17,420 bases of DNA, taken from positions 1-17,420 of the forward strand of contig JAEWBM010000129.1 of NCBI GenBank assembly GCA_023391155.1, read 5' to 3'. The notes beneath the pieces were generated by a model. The model searched no databases. It was not told where the DNA came from and was given only the letters and a program-made list of their open reading frames with translations. Source of the stretch: Acidobacteriota bacterium. GTDB taxonomy: Bacteria; Acidobacteriota; Blastocatellia; Pyrinomonadales; Pyrinomonadaceae. Positions within the stretch are counted from its first letter, which is position 1; the number at the start of each line of letters is the position of its first letter. A program made the translations under genes and the position numbers. Below, in pieces: positions 7,880 to 14,379 of the stretch.

Positions 7880-8640
7880 CCGCCCCACTTCGACAGCGAA
7901 AAGGCGGCCAGGAAGCCAAGCACCGTGATGAGCCCGGCGAAGTCGTGCGCCTCCTCGAATGCCTCCGGGATCATCGTGTCAGCTAGCATGGCGAGAATCG
8001 CGCCGGCAGCTGTCGCCGTGGTCGCCGCGACGACCTCGGGCGAGAAAACTCGAAAGACGGCATAGCCGACATAGGCTGCCAGACCGGAGGCTAAGGCGAT
8101 AGCCCCCCAGATCCCAAACACATAGGCCGCCGAGCGACCGGCCTTGCGCATGCCGGAGGCACTCGAGAGGCCCTCTGGGATGTTGGAGAGAAAGATGGCG
8201 ATCACCGCTACCGAGCTGACCGCGCCCCCTTGCAGCATCGACAAGCCGATGACGATTGACTCCGGGATTCCATCCAGAAGCGCGCCGACAGCTATGGCTG
8301 CACCGCTTCCTGCATCGTCTTGCTCCGAGGGCTGCCGCCCCTGACCGGAGCGCTTGCGGTGCTTCGCACCGTGGCGTGCAAGGAGCCAGTTCGCAAACGT
8401 GTACATCACGGCGCCGGCGACAAACCCTGTCGCGGTAGGCGTGAGCCCGCCGCGCTCGAACGCTTCATCCATCAGTTCGAAGGACAAGGCCGAGATCAGG
8501 ACTCCGGAACCGAAAGCCATCACGCCCGCGATGAGCCGCTGCGGCGCGTGGACGAACCAGGCAACGGCTGCACCGATCACGAGCGCGCCGCCGGCCAGCA
8601 AACCCCAAAGCGCGGCCTGTAGCCCGAGCGAAAGCGTCAT
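7876..8640 (-). CDS. ZIP-type metal permease family protein
   Basis: A 254-residue, very hydrophobic protein with about eight predicted membrane segments, as expected for ZIP (Zrt/Irt-like) divalent metal transporters. A polar, Lys/Arg- and Asp-rich loop (residues 90-112) corresponds to the variable cytoplasmic loop between TM3 and TM4. TM4 carries LLDGIPESIVIGL (121-133) and TM5 carries FLSNIPEGLSS (150-160); a third IPE motif lies in DTMIPEAFEE (221-230). The usual metal-binding histidines of the HN-x-PEG motifs are replaced by Asp and Ser, so the cation may differ from the usual zinc or iron. ATG 8640 is chosen because the conserved protein begins there; the frame is open further upstream but that extension looks non-coding. 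Confidence 0.85.
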   Translation of the reverse strand: MTLSLGLQAALWGLLAGGALVIGAAVAWFVHAPQRLIAGVMAFGSGVLISALSFELMDEAFERGGLTPTATGFVAGAVMYTFANWLLARHGAKHRKRSGQGRQPSEQDDAGSGAAIAVGALLDGIPESIVIGLSMLQGGAVSSVAVIAIFLSNIPEGLSSASGMRKAGRSAAYVFGIWGAIALASGLAAYVGYAVFRVFSPEVVAATTATAAGAILAMLADTMIPEAFEEAHDFAGLITVLGFLAAFSLSKWGG

Positions 8641-8752
8641 GGCGATCTCGCGGCTGACCGTCGTGCTCAGGGGAGCATACAAAGGTGCGACCGGGAACGG
8701 GGAACCGGGTGCGTCACTCTCGCGTGCTCGGAAGAGCGTCCTACCCTCATAT

Positions 8753-8947
8753 TCACTCCTGACGGTAGATCCGCACCAGCCGCAAAGAACATTCCCGATC
8801 TCCTCGCCCGAAGAGCCACATGGATGCTGCATACTCGGGCGGATCGGTAGGTCGAATGCTGAGCAAGGCATGCGGCTGCGTCTGAACGACCTCTGCAGCC
8901 AACGTTTCGGCGTGCAGCCCGGACCTGGTCCACCAACCGTGTGGCAC
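8753..8947 (-). CDS. Possible small hypothetical protein
   Basis: A 64-codon frame upstream of the ZIP gene and divergent from the SRAP gene. Its second half reads as a plausible soluble peptide (TDPPEYAASMWLFG, GDRECSLRLVRIYRQE) and codon choice resembles the neighbours, but the first residues (MPHGWW) look random and I recognise no family. A competing frame over the same DNA also stays open. The start is not settled and no Shine-Dalgarno was identified. Confidence 0.3.
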   Translation of the reverse strand: MPHGWWTRSGLHAETLAAEVVQTQPHALLSIRPTDPPEYAASMWLFGRGDRECSLRLVRIYRQE

Positions 8948-8973
8948 TATCTTGCGCAGACAACGATCCCATC

Positions 8974-9642
8974 ATGTGTACCAACTACATCACAACCGTC
9001 CGGGACGAGATCCGGCAGCGCCTGAACCTCAACCCCCCAACGTTCGTCTACGAACCGGAGCTCTGGCCTGGCTACAAGGGTCCGATGCTGATCGGCAACT
9101 TCGAGTGGCGCTTGGCGATGTTCGGGCTGGTGCCGTACTTCTCGAAGGACGGAAAGGACTTCCGCCGAACCTACAACGCTCGCTCAGAGACTGTAGCCGA
9201 GAAGCCGACCTACCGCGGCGCCTGGAGTCGGCGTCAGGTCGCCCTCGTCCCGATGTCTTGTTTCTTCGAGCCGAACTATGAGTCTGGCAAGCCTGTGCGC
9301 TGGCGCATCGAGCGTCAGGACCGAGATCCCTTCACGATTGCTGCCATCTGGGACAGGTGGAAGCCCCAAGACGGGGCAGCCGAGGTCCTGCACTCGTTCA
9401 GCCTGCTGACGGTGAACTCCGACGAGCACCCGCTCATGCGCCGTTTCCATCGACAGGGTGACGAAAAGCGATCCCTGGTGGTCGTTCCGCCGGACCAGCG
9501 CGAAGAGTGGCTGCAGACTGATGACCCTAGCGCGTTCATGAGCAACTTCCCCCCGGAGGAGTTCATGGGTCGGCCAGACCCTTTACCGCCGCGGGAGCCG
9601 AAGAAGCAAGTCGAGGGGCCGAAGACGGGGGAACTGTTCTAG
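8974..9642 (+). CDS. SRAP domain protein (YedK/HMCES type), abasic-site processing
   Basis: A 222-residue SOS-response-associated peptidase family protein. The family attaches covalently through Cys2 to abasic sites in single-stranded DNA as a thiazolidine crosslink, shielding them at replication forks. The start is fixed by biology: MCTNY places catalytic Cys2 immediately after the removable Met. Other expected active-site residues are Asn68 in YNARSET, Glu99 in CFFEPNY and His152 in DEHPLMRRF. The core WRLAMFGLVPYF and ALVPMSCFFEP regions fit the family, and the length is usual. The C-terminus ends in a charged tail (PPREPKKQVEGPKTGELF). It sits close to ku, giving two DNA-damage proteins within 3 kb, though separated by the ZIP gene on the other strand. 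Confidence 0.93.
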   Translation: MCTNYITTVRDEIRQRLNLNPPTFVYEPELWPGYKGPMLIGNFEWRLAMFGLVPYFSKDGKDFRRTYNARSETVAEKPTYRGAWSRRQVALVPMSCFFEPNYESGKPVRWRIERQDRDPFTIAAIWDRWKPQDGAAEVLHSFSLLTVNSDEHPLMRRFHRQGDEKRSLVVVPPDQREEWLQTDDPSAFMSNFPPEEFMGRPDPLPPREPKKQVEGPKTGELF

Positions 9643-10148
9643 AGGCAGCATAGTGGCAGCACTCTCATAGGCTGACGTCTGCCGCTCAGTAGGACTCCGG
9701 ATGCTCAACGTGCCTACGGTGCGATCGTTCAACCGCACCCACCCTTGCCTTGGCTCTGCTCGGGGAGGCCGCAGTCGAACGGTGCGTGACACGGCTCGTT
9801 AAGCACAATATCCCAAGCGCTTCCCTGATTGCCGATTATCACGCTCCGCTCCTTTACGGGAACCCAGACGACGGCATGGCTGAGGGTATGGCGCACGGGA
9901 AGAAACAAGTCAGAAACCGTCTTCGATAGTATCCAAACGTCGCCCCTGCACAATGCAACGAAGTTGCACCACGCCGAAGAATGGTGCACCTTTATAGCGA
10001 AGACCAAGAATAGACAAGCATTGGCAGATGACGAGACGAAATGCGGCGGTCGAAATAGAGCTGCTCAACCTTCGGCGCGGCAGATAATGCTCTGGGGTTG
10101 GCGACGTCCGCTGGGAAGCTATCCCCTACCCTGTCGGAGTGACTGACA
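9643..10148. other. Gene-poor stretch of 506 bp between the SRAP and GNAT genes
   Basis: Two overlapping open frames on opposite strands (about 105 codons forward from 9829, 92 codons reverse from 10007) exist, but neither resembles a known protein and they shadow each other, so no gene is called. A nested set of inverted repeats lies at 9954-9990: TGCAAC-GAA-GTTGCA at 9954-9968, and GTTGCACC (9963-9970) facing GGTGCACC (9983-9990) imperfectly. These could be a regulator site for the downstream acetyltransferase, but distance and lack of promoter boxes leave this open. Confidence 0.4.
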
Positions 10149-10943
10149 ATGTCGGGCTATTTCGGTACTCAGATGCAAAAGCGCCTTCAAGCGCAGGCTG
10201 AGTCGAGCGCTGAGTTCATCCGCATGACGCCGGGGGCCTGCCAGGCTGGTCGCATGATGGGGTGCGACGATCCCGATCGGCTGGGTTGGGAACAGATAAA
10301 CGCGTTTCTCAGCCGCGATGGCGTCTGCGGTTTTCGCCTCATCGCCGCATCTTCTGCTGATGAACTCAGATCACGCCTTTCGGAACGGGGCTGTCGGTTC
10401 GACGCGTGGGACGTATTCATCGCGGACCGAGCGTCCGCGCTAACCGCCTCGGAAGCAATCCTATCTCGCGGGCTCCCAGAAGGACTTCGTGAACTCGACA
10501 GTCCGACCGACCCGGACAGCGAGTTCACCGTTCGGATCCAGACCTTGATGGGCGCTACTGGCGTAGTTCCGTTCTCCGGTTCACTGCTCGCTGGGATCGT
10601 TGGCCCGGCGGTGACTCCGGTTGTCGGCGATCTAGAAGGCAACGTGGTGGCCGCCGCACACGGATACCTGCCGCACAACATCCATAGCAACTACCAGCGG
10701 CACGCTTGGGGCGGGCTCGTCGCCGTTGACGAAACTCGGCGAGGCTTCGGGCTTGGAAGCTATATCAATGCCTGGTTGATCGCCCGCGTGTTCCGCGAGC
10801 TGGACGCCACACACATATACGAACTCGTTTCGTCGACAAACATCGTCTCCCGCAGGATGGTTGAGGCCTGCGGACTACGCCATACACCAAGTCTGGTGTG
10901 CGGGCTCGCGACATCAAACGACAACGCCCGCTTCACTCGATAG
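10149..10943 (+). CDS. GNAT family N-acetyltransferase
   Basis: A 264-residue protein whose C-terminal half carries a GNAT fold: core strand WGGLVAVDETRRGFGLGSYI (residues 187-206) contains the acetyl-CoA pyrophosphate-binding R-R-G-F-G-L-G loop (197-203), followed by helix INAWLIARVFRELDATHIYE and motif B SSTNIVSRRMVEACGLRHTP (228-247). The N-terminal about 130 residues (GRMMGCDDPDRLGWEQINAFLS, CGFRLIAAS) look like a degenerate first GNAT-like domain or a substrate-specific region. Start ATG 10149 has GGAG nine nucleotides upstream. The substrate could be a small molecule or protein amine; unknown. It appears monocistronic. Confidence 0.85.
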   Translation: MSGYFGTQMQKRLQAQAESSAEFIRMTPGACQAGRMMGCDDPDRLGWEQINAFLSRDGVCGFRLIAASSADELRSRLSERGCRFDAWDVFIADRASALTASEAILSRGLPEGLRELDSPTDPDSEFTVRIQTLMGATGVVPFSGSLLAGIVGPAVTPVVGDLEGNVVAAAHGYLPHNIHSNYQRHAWGGLVAVDETRRGFGLGSYINAWLIARVFRELDATHIYELVSSTNIVSRRMVEACGLRHTPSLVCGLATSNDNARFTR

Positions 10944-11436
10944 GCACTCCCGAGTCCTCGTTTGCTGGATTTGCCTCGGAAGCTGCTCGTGGCTCACGCT
11001 CTTATGCTGCCGGTGGCCATTTCACACACTCTGCCGACCCCAGCTATAGGACTGGCGGCTGCGAGCAAATGGATTGGGGCGACCTTGGCCGGATCGGCTG
11101 GTTCTTTGGTGAGCCCGCTGCCCTCGTGCGGCGACGGAAACTGGGGGCCCGCAGCCGACTCGGCAAAGCCGTCAATTCGATCCAACCGGACCGTGGGTGG
11201 CAGCAGACGAGGGCTAAGGACCAAGTCTGATCAGTCGCGGACACCTGCGCTACTCTAGGCCCCCCTCGGTCCTTGCAGGATCACTTGCATACAAGCGCCC
11301 CGGCTTGCAACGCCGCCCAGAGGGCATAAGCTTTCAGCCGCGGCGACATTCCAGCAGCATTAGCGAGGACGACTGACCTTTGCACAGATCCAACGTCGAC
11401 GACCGGTCAAGGTCCACCTTCCTGCCATTCCTTTAG
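10944..11436. other. Gene-poor stretch of 493 bp
   Basis: No convincing gene. Several frames of 60-110 codons overlap one another on both strands with compositions typical of shadows in high-GC DNA. I saw no known domain, no clear terminator after the acetyltransferase and no repeat of note. Confidence 0.4.
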
Positions 11437-11601
11437 TCACACGCTGCACTCGCCGCCAGGGTGGGTGACGATGGGAGGTCGCTCGAGGCCGGCGTTCCGT
11501 GTCGGGTCCTGCATGGAAGGCGGCGAATACCCCAAATGGCTTGCGCAGCCGGTCACGAGTGTAAGACACAGGAGAGGGAGAGCCGCAAATTTGGTGCGCA
11601 T
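11437..11601 (-). CDS. Small lipoprotein (54 aa)
   Basis: A short gene read as MRTKFAALPLLCLTLVTGC followed by a 35-residue hydrophilic tail. The positively charged start, hydrophobic core and VTGC lipobox (residues 16-19, Cys19 lipidated) make a textbook type II signal peptide. A strong Shine-Dalgarno, AAAGGAG, lies 6 nt before the ATG. The mature part (ASHLGYSPPSMQDP...) is too short to assign. Stop TGA is at 11437-11439. It lies 43 bp downstream of the probable broken gene on the same strand. Entericidin-like or other small envelope lipoproteins have this size, but the mature sequence does not allow a choice. Confidence 0.6.
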   Translation of the reverse strand: MRTKFAALPLLCLTLVTGCASHLGYSPPSMQDPTRNAGLERPPIVTHPGGECSV

Positions 11602-11644
11602 GGGCAACTCCTTTACTGGTTAAGCGAGACTGCAAGGAGGCCCC

Positions 11645-11998
11645 TCAGCGGTCGACCGGCCCTCCCCATAGCATTGAACACCCCTCTGAAGCCAGCGTCA
11701 AACGCCCCTTGTCTTCTCGAATCACGTCCGCCGCGCGGATCTTGTCGCTGGCCAGCCCGACGATGGACGTGTGCTCAATGTGTCCGCGTCCGACATCTTC
11801 GCGAACTCAACCGGCTGCCACGCTCGCTGGATTGGATGCCGGTATAGGTACCCCCTGCGCGCGCCCTCTATCCCGACTGCCGGCCCGTAATTCCACCCAC
11901 AGGCCGGGTACCCGAATCTGTCCGCACCCTTTCACCGGCGCGCTGATATGCGTGTACAGGGCCAAGAAGGCAGCGCGCGTATCGCTCGCCGCTTTCAC
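11645..11998 (-). pseudogene. Probable broken gene next to the att border
   Basis: On the minus strand the frame from GTG 11998 is interrupted by an in-frame TGA at 11807-11809 and then continues to a second stop at 11645-11647. The distal part reads smoothly (HTSIVGLASDKIRAADVIRE, DKGRLTLASEG), like a real protein. The proximal part reads more convincingly in another frame (GWNYGPAVGIEG, YLYRHPIQRAWQPVEFAKM), which suggests a frameshift near 11790-11810 rather than simple readthrough. I do not recognise the family. Its 5' end would lie at or across the tRNA border, so integration may have destroyed it. Weakly supported. Confidence 0.25.
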
Positions 11999-12028
11999 CT
12001 AAGCGATTGTTTCTAGTTCTTTACTTTC

Positions 12029-12073
12029 TGGTGGGCCCCCCGAGAGTCGAACTCGGCACCAACGGATTATGAG
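12029..12073 (-). tRNA. 3' half of a CAT-anticodon tRNA: att site of an integrated element
   Basis: On the minus strand this reads anticodon loop CTCATAA (12073-12067, anticodon CAT at 12071-12069), 3' anticodon stem TCCGT, variable loop TGGTG, T arm CCGAG-TTCGACT-CTCGG (12056-12040), acceptor strand GGGGCCC, discriminator A and encoded CCA (12031-12029). Beyond 12073 the matching 5' anticodon stem (ACGGA), D arm and acceptor strand (GGGCCCC) are absent. It is therefore a partial tRNA, elongator Met or the CAU-type Ile, most likely the core duplicated by an integrase. The 3' end faces low coordinates, so the native chromosome lies to the left and the element to the right, with the complete tRNA expected at its far end. 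Confidence 0.85.
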
Positions 12074-12120
12074 TAAAGGCTAGAGCCTTCAGCCCCCTGC
12101 CCGCAAGAGGCAACTTGTAA

Positions 12121-12132
12121 CGGACCATTCCG
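12121..12132. repeat. First copy of 12-bp repeat CGGACCATTCCG
   Basis: CGGACCATTCCG, with CGGA/TCCG arms, 57 bp upstream of the winged-helix gene. An identical copy occurs at 12857-12868, upstream of the 71-aa gene on the opposite strand. Candidate shared operator. Confidence 0.45.
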
Positions 12133-12177
12133 AACCGCCCCGCGTCTCCTTAGATTGGACTTTCCCCCAACCAACCT

Positions 12178-12182
12178 AAGGA
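12178..12182 (+). promoter_or_regulatory. Shine-Dalgarno deciding the ACG start of the winged-helix gene
   Basis: AAGGA at 12178-12182 is 6 nt before ACG 12189. A stop TAA (12177-12179) closes the same frame just upstream, and there is no ATG, GTG or TTG in the first part of the frame, so the ribosome site points to ACG as initiator or as a mutated ATG. Confidence 0.5.
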
Positions 12183-12188
12183 ACCGAA

Positions 12189-12524
12189 ACGGAAAACGCC
12201 GAAGTCGCCACCACTGCCTACGCCCTCCTCCAGGACGGCCCGAAGTCGATCAGGGAACTCACCACCGCCCTGGGCGTCCTACGCCGTCGGCTCATCAGGA
12301 TCCTCAGCGCCGATCAACGCTTCAGCCGGGACGGTGCGAAGTGGTCGGCCGTGCCAGCATCGCCGAACATGAAGGTGTTCAAACGACGGGACACGGCAAC
12401 GGCAGCCTTAAGGAAGCTGGGGATCGCGCAGGAGGAATACGACAAGTACATCGTAGCTGTCGAGGATGGAGTCGGGGTGGACCTAGAAGCCGCTGCCTCA
12501 TCGCTGGAGCAGCAGCCAGCTTGA
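12189..12524 (+). CDS. Small winged-helix-like protein with apparent ACG start
   Basis: A 111-codon frame, read as (M)ENAEVATTAYALLQDGPKS, then IRELTTALGVLRRRLIRIL, SADQRFSRDGAKWSAV, and a helical acidic C-terminus (RKLGIAQEEYDKYIVAVEDG) ending at TGA 12522. Residues about 9-50 have the pattern of a winged helix-turn-helix: helix, I-R-E-L recognition unit, then a wing F-S-R-D-G-A-K-W. A DNA-binding regulator of the element is the natural guess. The first plausible start is ACG 12189 with a well-spaced Shine-Dalgarno; ATG occurs only deep inside the frame. Either the gene uses a rare near-cognate start, keeping expression low, or an ATG start was lost by a T-to-C change and the gene is silent. 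It is first inside the left att border and convergent with the 71-aa gene. Confidence 0.6.
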   Translation, partial: TENAEVATTAYALLQDGPKSIRELTTALGVLRRRLIRILSADQRFSRDGAKWSAVPASPNMKVFKRRDTATAALRKLGIAQEEYDKYIVAVEDGVGVDLEAAASSLEQQPA

Positions 12525-12540
12525 CCCACCCCTTCCCGCC

Positions 12541-12756
12541 TTACTGAGACAGCCAGGCAATCACTTCCTTAGCCGTCAGGTCGTACTTCCACCCAGCGAC
12601 TGGAAAGTTCGTCCTAGCATCAAAGACGGCGAAACCGCCATAGAGATCCGGCGGAGAGTACCGCCGGGTCCTTCTGACGATATAGCCTTCCTTGGCCGCA
12701 AGCCTCCGAGCTTGAGCTTGGAGATGCGGCGCGTTCTCATCTACTGCAGTAGTCAT
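12541..12756 (-). CDS. Small hypothetical protein of the integrated element (71 aa)
   Basis: A 71-residue protein beginning MTTAVDENAPHLQAQARRLA. A basic amphipathic helix (residues 11-32) is followed by a beta-rich segment (YGGFAVFDARTNFPVAGWKYDL, about 39-60) and a final helix (TAKEVIAWLSQ). ATG 12756 is preceded by AAGGAAG at normal distance, so the start is well supported although the frame is open further upstream. I recognise no named family; size, charge and position are typical of small regulatory or accessory genes of phage-like elements. It converges with the winged-helix gene with only 16 bp between the stops. The 12-bp repeat lies about 100 bp upstream. Confidence 0.7.
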   Translation of the reverse strand: MTTAVDENAPHLQAQARRLAAKEGYIVRRTRRYSPPDLYGGFAVFDARTNFPVAGWKYDLTAKEVIAWLSQ

Positions 12757-13149
12757 CTGACTTCCTTTTTGAAAGAGATAAAGGAAGCCGCTGAGGCACG
12801 AGTGTGCTGGGCATCGCCCTCCGCTGGCTTGTAGGTCAAGCCTTACCTGGCCAAACCGGACCATTCCGCGCCATCGCCCAGCCTCGACAACCGGCCGGGA
12901 ACCAACACACCTGGGTAGTGTAACAAGAAGCGACTGCGGGGACCGGGCAAAAGTCACAGAACGCCCGCTGAGCTCCTAGCCCTGCTGGCTGGTATCAGGA
13001 CCCCAGCCGCTGCCTATTACGGCCGCTGACTGGCCTTTAAACGGCTCGCAGCAGGTAGCTTCGTCAGATCCGTCCGATTTCTGCAGGGCAACCAAGGGAC
13101 GCCGGAAGTCCGATCCATACCACCAACGTGCCACAGATAGAAGTTCTCC
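12757..13149. other. Stretch of 393 bp with a 12-bp repeat and no supported gene
   Basis: It holds the leader of the 71-aa gene and the second copy of CGGACCATTCCG (12857-12868). On the plus strand a frame reading TPAELLALLAGIRTPAAAYY (about 12965-13019) sounds like a DNA-binding helix pair, but it has no start codon, stops after YYGR and continues past the stop without recognisable content, so it is at most a remnant. Confidence 0.4.
12857..12868. repeat. Second copy of 12-bp repeat CGGACCATTCCG
   Basis: Identical to 12121-12132 and about 100 bp upstream of the 71-aa gene start at 12756. Both copies lie upstream of the two convergent small genes they enclose. Confidence 0.45.
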
Positions 13150-14055
13150 TTAGCAGGGAAAACAAAAGTCTTCGTCGAACGGAAGTTTCGAGTGAATGAA
13201 ATCTTTCATGGCTCGCCCGACCTTCTTTCCACTCTCTGCAGTGAGGGAGTAAACCGCGACTTCTAGAGCACTGTCCAGAACTCTCCATTTCGACTTCCAC
13301 TCCTCGGATAAGAAAGCACCCGGCAATTGCAATGCCGGCGTGAGTCGGTGGATCATCCAAGCGACCTCGACATACCTATTCATGAACACAGCAAAGTGCT
13401 TCGGATCAAACATCGGAACGATAGGTATTGGCTTCGTCCCCCTGATCCAATCTCCCACAGCTGCGAGTGATAGACGAGCACCATGGACCTCGAAATCGAA
13501 CAGCTTGTTCAGCTTCATGAGTTCGTCGCGAGTTTCCTCACTAAGACCGCTCTTAGCGCCCGTCATCAATTCACGGACTCTAAACTCCTCTCGCACAGCG
13601 CGCTTCTTCGCTACAGACTCCTCAAACTGCTGTCCCGGGACGATCCCGAGGATGCTATTGAGATCGGTATGCTTCTGCAGTACGGCCGACGTCAGCACTA
13701 GATCGTCGAAAATGTTCCTGAGTATCGTGAAAGCACTGAAAGGATACCCACTTATCGCGGCGCATTCCGCACCGCGAAGAGATCGAAAGGAGTGAGCCAT
13801 CCGCGCAATAAGAAATGGGTAGAACTCTGCTACTTGCCCCTTCCACTTTGCCTGAACATCCGTGTTGACTAGATCAACAGTTTCAATGAAGAAGCACTTG
13901 AACGCACCAGATAGATCCAAGTAGCCGCCCAATTGCCCAGAAACATCACGTCGGTGCTGAGCTTCCCTCATGTCCAGCGCTTCAAGCCTCCCGAAAGGTA
14001 CCCCTTCGTGGAAGGAAATAGCTTTGAGCGCCGCACGGAACTCTTCAGGCCTCAT
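13150..14055 (-). CDS. Hypothetical protein of 301 aa, possible cargo gene
   Basis: A 301-residue, largely helical soluble protein that I cannot assign. Conspicuous segments are EFYPFLIARMAHSFRSLRGAE (78-97), SGYPFSAFTILRNIFDDLVL (102-121) with an R113-N-x-F-D-D pattern on one helix, NKLFDFEVHGARLSL (183-197) with a conserved-looking His191, and EVAWMIHRLTPAL (230-242). A helix with R-x(3)-D/E followed by a distant V-H-G is reminiscent of helical-bundle families with paired Arg/His active or structural residues, but no family name is justified. ATG 14055 has GAGG 9 nt upstream. By eye the gene is less G/C-rich than its neighbours, hinting at separate acquisition. Its place near the att border of a phage-like element is where accessory, often anti-phage, genes sit. 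Confidence 0.75.
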   Translation of the reverse strand: MRPEEFRAALKAISFHEGVPFGRLEALDMREAQHRRDVSGQLGGYLDLSGAFKCFFIETVDLVNTDVQAKWKGQVAEFYPFLIARMAHSFRSLRGAECAAISGYPFSAFTILRNIFDDLVLTSAVLQKHTDLNSILGIVPGQQFEESVAKKRAVREEFRVRELMTGAKSGLSEETRDELMKLNKLFDFEVHGARLSLAAVGDWIRGTKPIPIVPMFDPKHFAVFMNRYVEVAWMIHRLTPALQLPGAFLSEEWKSKWRVLDSALEVAVYSLTAESGKKVGRAMKDFIHSKLPFDEDFCFPC

Positions 14056-14190
14056 GCTCGGTTACCTCGGCTAAATGTGGGGGAAGTTTACATGCAGCAG
14101 AATCTACCTCCTCAGAATAGCTGCAGCGGATGCAAACGAAAGCAATCCCGTCCGTCCTTGCCGACCGAGCGAATCGGCCGTCCCCGACGT

Positions 14191-14379
14191 TCAGTGCAGC
14201 GTGCTGTTCATCCCAGGATCGGCAGGAGCGGTGGCCGCCATGCCGCGTTCCATCTGGGACCAGTCTTCGTAACTGAAGAACAGCGGCTCAAGCGCCTCAC
14301 ACTCATCGAGGTAGCCCGTGACACCCGGCTCACGCTCAGCGCGCTCCCGTAGGAATTGACGCAACGTCAGCAGCTTCAT
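14191..14379 (-). CDS. Small acidic protein downstream of the capsid gene (62 aa)
   Basis: Begins MKLLTLRQFLRERAEREPGV, followed by an acidic segment (GYLDECEALEPLFFSYEDW) and a flexible end. The ATG overlaps the stop of the preceding gene as ATGA (14376-14379), and GGAGAAGAG precedes it, so the start is firm. No family recognised. It is the last gene of the TerS-capsid operon. The protein is too small to be a portal or protease; a capsid-associated or regulatory accessory protein is possible. Confidence 0.7.
   Translation of the reverse strand: MKLLTLRQFLRERAEREPGVTGYLDECEALEPLFFSYEDWSQMERGMAATAPADPGMNSTLH

Noticed and set aside
8641..8871. N-terminal extension of the ZIP protein by 77 residues
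   Set aside because: The extension is hydrophilic and of random character, and the conserved transporter begins at ATG 8640.
9729..10146. Opposed 92- and 105-codon frames between the SRAP and GNAT genes
   Set aside because: Neither resembles a known family, both overlap each other, and no ribosome site singles one out.
12029..12100. Complete tRNA or tmRNA 3' end
   Set aside because: The minus-strand sequence upstream of the anticodon loop does not supply a pairing anticodon stem, D arm or acceptor strand, and the CTCATAA loop with flanking TCCGT fits a tRNA rather than the end of tmRNA.
12155..12547. A 130-codon plus-strand frame with an ATG start over the winged-helix gene
   Set aside because: Its product is a run of Arg, His, Pro and Gly typical of an out-of-frame reading; the overlapping frame from ACG 12189 gives a well-formed protein with a ribosome site.
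12960..13140. Plus-strand frame with ELLALLAGIRTPAAAYYGR
   Set aside because: No start codon, interrupted by an in-frame stop, and the continuation is not protein-like; at most a remnant.
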